DNA of 64,000 bases, from contig NZ_LYPL01000004.1 in the NCBI RefSeq assembly GCF_001662075.1, positions 124,001-188,000 of the forward strand, in the 5' to 3' direction. A program made the translations under genes and the position numbers. The stretch comes from Rhizobium bangladeshense (GTDB lineage: Bacteria; Pseudomonadota; Alphaproteobacteria; Rhizobiales; Rhizobiaceae). The notes below the pieces were generated by a model. That model worked only from the letters and a program-made list of their open reading frames with translations. It had not been told where the DNA came from and did no database searches. Position 1 is the stretch's first letter. Every line of letters starts with the position of its first letter. Shown piece by piece: positions 54,958 through 64,000 of the stretch.

Positions 54958-57239
54958 CCTGCTGTACCATGGACGCGGAAAGCGTGCTTGCCCTCAGCAC
55001 GACATCATTCAGTGCCGAAGAGGTCCGCCTTGCCAGCCAGCCGCTCGGCGAAGGATTGCGCCAGTTGGACCTGAGCGTTTCCGACGTCCACTGCGGCGGC
55101 TGCATTTCGACCATCGAAAGGGCGTTGTTGACGCTTCCCTTCGTCAAGACAGCGCGAGTCAATCTCACGGCTCGAAGGGTCACCTGCGTCTACCAGGAGG
55201 AAATCGAGGCGGGCGCAACCGATCCGTCCAAGATCCTCGCAGCGATCAACTCGGCCGGATATCGCGCGCATCTCTTCACCCCCTCAGCTCCCGAGAACGA
55301 CAAGACCAGAAATCAGCTTCTCCTCGCGATCGGCGTTTCCGGTTTTGCGGCTGCCAACATCATGTTGCTCTCGGTATCGGTCTAGTCGGGCGCAGATGCC
55401 GCGACGCGCGACATGTTTCATTGGATCTCGGCGATGATAGCAGCGCCCGCGCTGGTTTATGCGGGGCGCTTCTTCTTCAAATCGGCCTGGAATGCGCTGC
55501 GGCACGGGCGCACCAACATGGACGTTCCGATCTCGCTCGCCGTGTCGCTCTCCTATGCCGTTTCACTGTGGGAGACCGTCCATCACGGCGAGCATGCGTG
55601 GTTCGACGCTTCGGTCTCGCTGCTCTTCTTCCTGCTGATCGGCAGAACCCTCGATCATATCATGCGGGAAAAGGCTCGGGCAGCGATCAACGGACTGGCA
55701 CGGCTGGCCCCGCGCGGAGCATTGCTGATCAATCCGGACGGGTCGCGACGCTACATTGCAGTAGAAGAGATCGCGGCGGGGGATGAAATCTCGATAGCCG
55801 CAGGCGAACGGGTTCCCGTCGATGGCATAGTCGTCAGCGGAGAAAGCGACCTGGACCTCTCCATCGTCACCGGCGAGAGCAGCCCCGTCGCCGTCGCCAG
55901 CGACAGCGAAGTGAGTTCCGGGGCGATGAATCTGACCGGCTCGCTCGTGTTGCGGGCGACGAGAATTGCCAAGAATTCACTTCTCTCGGAGATCATCGGT
56001 CTCATGGAAGCCGCCGAGGGCGGAAGAGCTCGCTATCGCAGGATCGCCGATCGCGCTGCGACACTCTATTCGCCGGTCGTGCATCTGCTGGCGCTGGTCT
56101 CCTTCCTTGCCTGGGGCTTCCTGGGCGGAGACTGGAAACAGGCCATGCTGGTCGCCGTAGCGGTCCTGATCATCACCTGCCCATGCGCATTGGGTCTTGC
56201 CGTGCCCGTGGTCCAGGTCGTCGCCGCGGGGGAGCTTTTCCGGAAGGGCATCATGGTGAAGGACGGCTCAGCACTCGAAAGACTGGCCGAGACCGACACC
56301 GTGGCCTTTGACAAGACGGGCACTTTGACGATGGGCAGTTCGCGCCTTGTCAGAGTGGACGCCATGGACGAGAGCGCCACTGCAATCGCCCGTGGATTGG
56401 CAGCGCATTCACGGCATCCTCTTTCTCGGGCTCTGGTGCGGGACACCGAAACTGCCCCCATCTCCTTCGACAGGGTCACGGAAATCCCCGGCGGGGGACT
56501 GGAAGCCAGGAACGGAGCGGATATCTATCGCTTGGGCAACGCGGCGTTTGCCTGCGGAACCAGCTTCGTGCCCCGCACCGCCGACAGTCCGTTCTCGGAA
56601 GTGGTCCTGTCGAAGAATGGCGTCGATCTTGCCCGCTTCTTCTTCGATGACACGCTTCGTCCGGGTGCGTGCGAGGCCATCGACCGGCTCGATGCAGCCG
56701 GCCTTGAAACGCTGATCTTGTCGGGCGACAGGCAGACCGTCGTCGACAATACGGCGCATGCCCTGGGTATCGACAGGGCTTTGGGCTCTCTGACGCCGAA
56801 ACAGAAGGTCGAGGAATGCCAGAGGCTGAATGGCGAAGGTCGTCGCGTGCTCATGGTTGGCGACGGGATCAACGACGCCCCGGCGCTCGCTGCCGCGCAT
56901 GTCTCGATGGCGCCCGCCACGGCCTCCGATATCGGCAGACAGGCGGCCGACCTCGTCTTCTTCAACGATCGCCTTGACGCTGTTCCGGAAGCGATCGCCG
57001 TTGCGCGACGATCCGCCAGCCTCATCCGGCAGAACTTCGCTCTCGCCATTGGTTACAACGTTCTGGCGGTGCCGATCGCCATCGCCGGATTGGCGACGCC
57101 GCTGATAGCGGCGGTGGCAATGTCGACATCTTCGATCATCGTCGTGACCAACGCACTGCGGCTGAACGCCCTCAGCAAGCGTCCGGATATGCACATTCGA
57201 GGAGGGATCGGCAGGAGTGCGGAGGTCAAAGCCGCATGA
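54954..57239 (+). pseudogene. fixI: Copper-exporting P-type ATPase FixI with an in-frame amber codon
   Basis: The reading frame is continuous from ATG 54954 to 57239 except for a TAG at 55383-55385. Before it are the HMA metal-binding domain (DVHCGGCISTIE) and the first membrane segment; after it the same frame gives SGADAATRDMFHWISA, the CPC motif (TCPCALG), DKTGTLT, SRHPLSRA and GDGINDAPAL. FixI homologues have Trp at this place (SVSVWSGADAATRD as I recall), so a single TGG-to-TAG change explains it. The product would stop at 143 residues unless suppressed; restart at ATG 55413 would lack the HMA domain. Alternatively it could be a sequencing error. Confidence 0.88.
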
Positions 57240-57394
57240 ACATGTTGAACTATCTCATACCGATCGCGCTGCTGATGGGAGGAATAGGACTCCTGGCATT
57301 CCTTTGGTCGCTGAAGAGCGGCCAGTATGACGACCTTCAAGGCGCCGCCTGGCGAATCCTCGCCGAGGACGAAACCGATCAACGAGAACCCTGA
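57236..57394 (+). CDS. fixS: cbb3 oxidase maturation protein FixS (CcoS)
   Basis: A 52-residue protein with one membrane helix (YLIPIALLMGGIGLLAFLW, about residues 5-23) followed by the conserved SLKSGQYDDLQGAAWRIL. The ATG overlaps the fixI stop (ATGA). CcoS-type proteins are needed for cofactor insertion into the oxidase. Confidence 0.93.
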   Translation: MNMLNYLIPIALLMGGIGLLAFLWSLKSGQYDDLQGAAWRILAEDETDQREP

Positions 57395-57428
57395 CCGCAC
57401 ACTGGGTCCAAACACGAAAGGAAGATGG

Positions 57429-58100
57429 ATGCTTGCGAAAAATTCTGTACTTCTGCAGTCTGACCTGTTTGCTGGCCTGGATCAGGCGACTGTGGAGCAA
57501 TTCACCGCAACGGCGGAGCTTCGAAGCTTCGCCGCTGACGAGAAGATCATAGCCGAGGGCCAGCAGGCATCGTTCGTCTACTGCGTCATGAACGGGTTTG
57601 TCCGACTTTCAAAATCGGAATCCGCCGGGCGCGAGGCGGATATCTGCGTGTGCGAGCCGGGCGACACCTTTGGAGAGTATCTACTCTCGGGAGGCGGCTC
57701 CTACGCTTACAGCGCGCGGTCCGCCGACGGGGCTGAGGTCGCGCTGTTTGCGCTTGCGGACTTGCAGGCGTTCGCCGACCAACACCCGGTCGTACACCGC
57801 AACGTCATGCGAATCTTGGTCAGGCACCTGCTCGGCGCGATGGAATGTATTGCGGGAGACCGCTTGCTCACAGCCGCGCAACGGGTGGCAAACTACCTTA
57901 TGAGCCGCTGCCCCGCCTCGGCGGCCACCTCGCGGGTTACGTTCCGCCTTCCTTACCGCAAGCGAATCCTGGCCGGCAAACTGGGACTGGCGCCGGAAGC
58001 CCTTTCCCGCGCGTTTGCGGCGCTCGCCCCGTCGGGGGTCGAAGTCAGAGGCAAGGTCGTCCTCGTCGATCGCGTCGACCTGCTGCGGGAGGCATGCTAA
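57429..58100 (+). CDS. Crp/Fnr-family regulator (FixK/NnrR-like)
   Basis: A 223-residue Crp/Fnr protein with a cyclic-nucleotide-type domain (about residues 10-130, containing GDTFGEYLLSGG) and a C-terminal HTH ending LAPEALSRAFAALAPSGVEV. The recognition helix keeps E..SR, the residues that read TTGAT-type half-sites. The N-terminus has no Cys cluster, so it is not an oxygen-sensing FnrN; a FixK- or NO-type regulator is more likely. Start ATG 57429 has AAGGA upstream. It follows fixS by 34 bases and may be part of the same transcript, possibly controlling the fix promoter. Confidence 0.85.
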   Translation: MLAKNSVLLQSDLFAGLDQATVEQFTATAELRSFAADEKIIAEGQQASFVYCVMNGFVRLSKSESAGREADICVCEPGDTFGEYLLSGGGSYAYSARSADGAEVALFALADLQAFADQHPVVHRNVMRILVRHLLGAMECIAGDRLLTAAQRVANYLMSRCPASAATSRVTFRLPYRKRILAGKLGLAPEALSRAFAALAPSGVEVRGKVVLVDRVDLLREAC

Positions 58101-58550
58101 CCTTCACGTCACCGGCACGAGAGATCCGATATTGCGCGCAAGCAGTAGCGCCTCACGCAGTCGGAACGGCGTAATCTCCAACGTCGCGGTCGTGCTCTGA
58201 TCGCACTCAGCCCGGCGAGGAGATGATGGCCGATAGTGGCCACAGGAACCCGCATCTGCCTTCGGTCGGCTGGAGCTTATTGTGAGGCGAATAGGGGCGG
58301 GGCCTCGTCAAAGGACTGTGAGAAGCAGCTCATGCAGAGATGTCCTCAACCGTCATAGGATCAGCCGCTTTGTTTCTTTTTCGAGCATTGCAGCGATCAA
58401 AACAGCTCCCCGCTGCTACTGCTTGCCCGAGTACGGCCCCCGAAAGTCGCCTCCGCTGAGGCATCGTCTTTGCAACAGGTCTTTAGAACGGACTCGTGCA
58501 GCGTCGAGTGGATTCGCCTTAGGGCCACAGGTTATGCGATATCACAAGAT
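58101..58550. other. Intergenic region after the Crp/Fnr gene
   Basis: About 450 bases between convergent genes. I found no convincing gene or structure. Confidence 0.45.
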
Positions 58551-59255
58551 TCAAGCCGGCCGAGGGAAACCTGTTAATCCACGTTCGTTCACCTCTCGTA
58601 CGACTCTCGGAACGGCACCCTGTTCTAAATCAAGATGGTGCATCAACTCAGACTCGATGTGGTCCGCTGCCGCGCCTACTTTAGACATCACGCCATCTAA
58701 TCTCGCGAGGCTTTCAACGAACGCAGGGCGAAGTTCCGACGTAATTATCTCCATTCGCAGAGGATGAGTGCAAAAACAGAATCGGTGAACGATTTTGCAA
58801 GCCTCGCAATTCGATGCTTCTTCGGCGATGCTAGTAAATATTGATTCGGCACTCAAGGCGAGCTCGTCGGGGGACAACGTGTCGGTCACCCCGCAGCTCT
58901 CTCTTACGCGCGGCCGCATTCGTTTTAAAGCCGAGATCAGGGTCTCACGTCCAACAACATAAAAATCTAACAGCGTGCCCTCCGACATTGGCCTCGTGAA
59001 AAATCCTCTTTGAGGGATGTATTGGATCTTCCCTTCCGCTGCGAGCCGCTGAAGTGCTTCGCGAACTGGCGTTCGGCCAAGATCGAGCTTATATGCCAGA
59101 TCCTGCTCTCTGAGATGTTGTTCCGGCACACGGCCGTAACTGCGGAGTAATCTTAGAATAGCGTCGTAGGCAATATCTGCCTTTGCAGGTTCTGGTTCAG
59201 TAGCAAAATTCAAGTCGTCCCCGCGACGTTGGGGCGCGTTCTTGCAACACCGCAT
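58551..59255 (-). CDS. GntR-family regulator (FadR/FCD subfamily)
   Basis: A 234-residue GntR protein. The winged helix contains LREQDLAYKLDLGRTPVREA near residue 48 and PQRGFFTRPM near 80. The all-helical FCD-type effector domain follows from about residue 88, with possible metal-site histidines (KIVHRFCFCTHPLR, LMHHLDLEQ). I place the start at ATG 59255, with AGGAAA upstream; another ATG lies at 59303. It is isolated, with no clear target operon beside it. Confidence 0.8.
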   Translation of the reverse strand: MRCCKNAPQRRGDDLNFATEPEPAKADIAYDAILRLLRSYGRVPEQHLREQDLAYKLDLGRTPVREALQRLAAEGKIQYIPQRGFFTRPMSEGTLLDFYVVGRETLISALKRMRPRVRESCGVTDTLSPDELALSAESIFTSIAEEASNCEACKIVHRFCFCTHPLRMEIITSELRPAFVESLARLDGVMSKVGAAADHIESELMHHLDLEQGAVPRVVREVNERGLTGFPRPA

Positions 59256-60190
59256 TTGATAGTTTCCTCTGTCGATGTCCTTTAGGACCCTACAGCAGCT
59301 CATTCGTTCATATCGGGCATCGTTCCGATTTCAAGGTCGAAATTATCTGACCTCCTTATAACCGGCACGAGCTTGACCCGAGCGAGTTCGCTGGCCTGTA
59401 TTACAGCTGCAGCCCCAGTTGTCTGCTATTGCAATCGTTCGCCGCTTAATTTCAATATTGATGATAAGAGGCCTAGGTCACGCTCCCCAATTAGGAGGGC
59501 AACCTTTATTATTGGCCTTTCAATTCTGGGACTGTCTGGGTGCATCTTGTCACATCGGTTCATCTAAGCCTCCCGTCGCTGACCGGGGTAGGCCCCCGTG
59601 CCGAGTGTTGACCAGATCTAGACGGGGCCTCGCCATAGATCAACTAAGACAATAATATATTTTTTAATATCTTTTGGTAATCGCGCCGCACTAAGCTTTT
59701 GTATTTTAGCTATCGGCAAACGACTGTGTATAACTTTAGCGTATCAGGTATTCGTAAGCGCTTCACGAATATTTCGACAAACATCTCGCAGTTGACCGGT
59801 CGCATAGCTTTAAGCGGTTCATTCGCATACGAATTGCTCTATCAGCATGATAAGCGCCCATTCTTGGCAGAGAATCCAACATCTTAGGTCGATGATGAGT
59901 TCCTCCACACGCACCCGATGGCCACGGATAGTCAATTCCAATCGAAGAACATGCAAACCGCGATGGAAGTGTATGATGCTGTTTGTTATGGCAGGGAATT
60001 AGGCACTCTCGAGCACATGGGTAACGAAGACTTTTATGAGCCTTTAGGTGTATTTACGCCCTAAATCACGAAGCTGGCTCTGGTGATGCTTGATCATTGG
60101 TTTCACAATAAACAGCAAGAGGCTCTATCGGGGGGAGAGGCAGGATCGTGAGCAAGCGCGGCGGGCTCGAGCGAGCGCTCGGCGTACGAT
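59256..60190. other. Low-coding region between the GntR gene and IS30
   Basis: About 935 bases without a confident gene. It is AT-richer than its surroundings (for example the TATATTTTTTAATAT patch near 59655). One frame is open through 59699-59887, ends in TAG, and stays open after it to 60064, which may mark a decayed gene. Confidence 0.5.
59918..60064 (+). CDS. Possible small protein or decayed gene end
   Basis: A 48-codon frame beginning MATDSQFQSKNMQTAMEVYD and ending YEPLGVFTP, acidic and protein-like in composition. It is in the same frame as a 62-codon stretch upstream, interrupted only by a TAG at 59885-59887, so the two may be parts of one degraded gene. There is no recognised family and no strong ribosome-binding site. 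Confidence 0.25.
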   Translation: MATDSQFQSKNMQTAMEVYDAVCYGRELGTLEHMGNEDFYEPLGVFTP

Positions 60191-61309
60191 GGTGAGTTCA
60201 AGCTGAACCGCGACCTGCGGGCTTTGAGAGGCTAACCGGTACGCCTGATTTGCGCGAGGAGTTTCTGGCGGAAGACTTCTGCCGGCGTTTTGTAGCCGAG
60301 GCATTTGCGTGGCGTTGCGTTCAGGCGGTTGCAGATCTCGGTGAGATCGCGGTCGCTGAGAGACAGTGGATCGACCTCTCTCGAAAGCCATTTCCTGGCC
60401 CGTCTATTGGTGTTCTCGACAGTGCCCTTCTGCCACGGGGATTGCGGATCGCAAAACCATGTCTGCGCTCCGATGCTGGCCTGCAGGTAAGGCCAGTCGG
60501 TGAACTCCGTGCCACGATCGAAGGTGATCGAGCGACAGGCGAGGTGGGGCAGGGATTGTAGCACCTGGATCAGGCCGTCCATCACCGGCCTCGATTGCCG
60601 GTCATTGTTGCGCAGCAAGACGACAAACCGGCTGACCCGTTCGACCAGCGACGTCACGTTGGCCTTTCCGAACTTCTTGCGAAACTGGATGAGATCGCAT
60701 TCCCAATGCCCGAACTGTTTTCGCTCGGCGACGGCGTCTGGCCGGTAGAGAATGTTGACATCCGGGGTGAACCGCTTGCCATGGCGGCGTCTGGCGTGCC
60801 GCGGCCGGCGTCTGGCACGATGCTCCGGCAGGTGTCGCCACAGTTTGATGGCGTGACCGTCCGAGGAATAGGCGAACTTATAGATCGTCTCATGGCTGAC
60901 GGAGATCGGATGGCGCTCAAGCTGCAATCGGCCGGCGATCTGTTGCGGCGACCAACCATGCATGATGCGCTCGATCACCGATTGGCGGAGCTGCGCGAAC
61001 CGGGCAAGTTTGCGCAGCTTGGCACGCCGTTCTCGCGCCATGTCATTGGCCATCACGCAGTAGTAACCGTTGAGGTCCGGCATCTCACGATCCTCGAACG
61101 TATTGCGGCGCAGCTCACGGAAAATGGTTGAGCGATGTCGGTGCAGCTTCTCGGCGATCACATCAACGCTGACCCCAGCCGTGCGCCAGCGGGCAATCTT
61201 GCGGCGTTCATCGATATCGATCTGGGAGTAGGTGCGCTTCATGTCTCGTTCCTTGCAAGGATAAACCGTTGTTATCTATTGCAAGTCGCACTTCATCCTT
61301 GAACCCACC
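60191..61309 (-). mobile_element. IS30-family insertion sequence, apparently complete
   Basis: Imperfect terminal inverted repeats of about 28 bases flank an intact transposase: the left end starts GGTGAGTTCAAGCTGAAC at 60191, and the right end, read from 61309 on the minus strand, starts GGTGGGTTCAAGGATGAA; both continue into GCGAC-TGC. The exact outer bases and target duplication are uncertain. It lies upstream of the ppa/acsA genes. Confidence 0.8.
60232..61242 (-). CDS. IS30-family transposase
   Basis: A 336-residue transposase. An N-terminal HTH (SVDVIAEKLHRHRSTIFREL) is followed by the DDE domain: HWECDLI (first Asp), ITFDRGTEFTDW (second Asp) and WQKGTVENTNRRARKWL (Glu), with the typical LNATPRKCLGYKTPAEVF near the C-terminus. 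No frameshift or stop is seen, so it could be active. Confidence 0.95.
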   Translation of the reverse strand: MKRTYSQIDIDERRKIARWRTAGVSVDVIAEKLHRHRSTIFRELRRNTFEDREMPDLNGYYCVMANDMARERRAKLRKLARFAQLRQSVIERIMHGWSPQQIAGRLQLERHPISVSHETIYKFAYSSDGHAIKLWRHLPEHRARRRPRHARRRHGKRFTPDVNILYRPDAVAERKQFGHWECDLIQFRKKFGKANVTSLVERVSRFVVLLRNNDRQSRPVMDGLIQVLQSLPHLACRSITFDRGTEFTDWPYLQASIGAQTWFCDPQSPWQKGTVENTNRRARKWLSREVDPLSLSDRDLTEICNRLNATPRKCLGYKTPAEVFRQKLLAQIRRTG

Positions 61310-61443
61310 CCCCTTACATGTGAAAGTGGCGTAAGCATACTTATGGAACCATAATCAGCTGCCTCCGGTCCAGGCCGCAATGACTGGGCCTAAGATGCCG
61401 ATGACCAGTTCGCGCCACCCGTTTTGGCTCTCCCGATTGGCGA

Positions 61444-61977
61444 TCACTTTTGCGAATTGTAGCGGCCGACCGCACCGCTAATTATCTTCTTTGCGACATT
61501 GACGTCCTGCCAGCTGGCTATCCTCACGCACTTGCCGGCCTCCAGATCTTTGTAGTGCGAAAAGAAGTGCTCGATCTGCTTCGCCAAAATTTCCGGTAGG
61601 TCGGTGTAGTTCTCAACCTTGTCGTAGCAGCGCGTCAACTTCGCTACCGGCACGGCGATGATCTTCTCGTCCTTGCCGCCATCGTCTTCCATGACCAGAA
61701 CACCTATCGGACGCACATTGATGACGCAGCCCGCAACGAGCGGCCAGGTGTTCACAATCAAGACCTTGATCGGGTCGCCATCTTCTGAGAGCGTGCGCGG
61801 CACGACGCCATAATTTCCCGGATACGTCATCGAAGTGGAGAGGAAGCGTTTGACTACGAGTGCGCGGGCTTCCTTGTCCATTTCGTACTTGATCGGCCGG
61901 CCGTCAACTGGCACCTCGACAATGACATTCACGTCGTCCGGCGGGTTCTTGCCAACGGAAATCGCATCGATAAGCAT
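61444..61977 (-). CDS. ppa: Inorganic pyrophosphatase (class I), with an altered metal ligand
   Basis: A 177-residue class I pyrophosphatase. Most active-site residues are present: IKYEMDKEA near residue 29, MTYPGNYG near 50, DGDP near 66, [14 protein letters not shown] near 97 and HYKDLEAGK near 140. However, the family motif DGDPxDVL reads DGDPIKVL: residue 71, the Asp that binds catalytic metal (Asp70 in E. coli numbering), is Lys (AAG, 61765-61767). Other drift includes LTRCY for LTRRY. It lies 165 bases downstream of acsA on the same strand, where it would remove the pyrophosphate AcsA makes. It may be inactive or altered. Confidence 0.9.
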   Translation of the reverse strand: MLIDAISVGKNPPDDVNVIVEVPVDGRPIKYEMDKEARALVVKRFLSTSMTYPGNYGVVPRTLSEDGDPIKVLIVNTWPLVAGCVINVRPIGVLVMEDDGGKDEKIIAVPVAKLTRCYDKVENYTDLPEILAKQIEHFFSHYKDLEAGKCVRIASWQDVNVAKKIISGAVGRYNSQK

Positions 61978-62142
61978 GGAGGCCCCTTTTGGTGAATGTA
62001 GGCAGACAAGCTACACAGGTAGTGATCGCGACGGCGGTCCAACCGTGATCAATCTCATCGTTTCCCACGTCCGTCTGGCGGCGGACTTCCTTCTCTGGCC
62101 CGACGTGGGTCCCAGTGCGGCAACGCGCCGGAACCCACCTGT

Positions 62143-64000
<1,858 letters not shown>

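Overview
The window reads as part of a large accessory replicon (symbiotic plasmid or chromid) of a Rhizobiaceae bacterium, Rhizobium/Sinorhizobium-like. The reasons are a high-GC alphaproteobacterial coding style with many ATGA/TGATG operon overlaps, a rhizobial fixO-Q-P / fixG-H-I-S block with a perfect FixK/FNR box, an Aap-type general amino-acid transporter, an RcgA/RcgR pair, several ABC uptake operons each beside its own ROK, GntR or IclR regulator, and three insertion-sequence traces. I saw no rRNA, tRNA, ribosomal, replication, nod or nif gene and no CRISPR array.

Layout. 0.1-2.7 kb: membrane protein plus alpha/beta hydrolase (RcgA/RcgR-like). 3.1-5.8 kb: amino-sugar module (SIS isomerase/deaminase, UTRA-GntR regulator, BadF-type kinase). 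5.9-13.2 kb: a broken NTF2-like gene, then an inositol-phosphatase-type enzyme, a TIM-barrel isomerase and a ferric/sugar-phosphate-type ABC transporter, divergent from a ROK regulator. 13.3-23.9 kb: a sugar ABC operon (Tat-exported binding protein, two permeases, Gfo/Idh dehydrogenase, MalK-like ATPase) followed by a chemoreceptor and bracketed by two paralogous ROK repressors. 24.3-33.9 kb: an unusual mix of DegT aminotransferase, HAD phosphatase, GNAT, exported GDPD-like enzyme, unknown exported protein, CapA-like protein and an MFS exporter. The MFS gene is split by an IS407-group (IS3 family) element with a CGCC target duplication and also carries a frameshift.

34.6-50.1 kb: AapJQMP-like uptake, L-asparaginase, M20 peptidase, FluG-like amidohydrolase, IclR regulator, class V PLP enzyme, aspartate ammonia-lyase, glutathione-dependent formaldehyde oxidation genes (frmA, gfa) and a frameshifted enolase-superfamily gene. 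The set would take an amide or peptide-like amino-acid derivative to aspartate and fumarate; the formaldehyde genes hint at a one-carbon by-product. 50.4-58.1 kb: a decayed cbb3 oxidase locus. An IS3-family remnant lies just upstream of fixO, fixN is absent, FixO has lost its membrane anchor, and fixI has an in-frame amber codon where the family has Trp; fixQ, fixP, fixG, fixH and fixS look intact and a Crp/Fnr gene follows. 58.6-64 kb: an FCD-GntR regulator, a roughly 0.9 kb low-coding stretch, a complete IS30 element, a pyrophosphatase with a Lys replacing an active-site metal ligand, and acetyl-CoA synthetase running off the window edge.

Overall this is a catabolism and transport-rich accessory region in which at least five genes (NTF2-like, MFS, enolase-like, fixO, fixI) are broken, so part of it is decaying while the uptake operons look intact.
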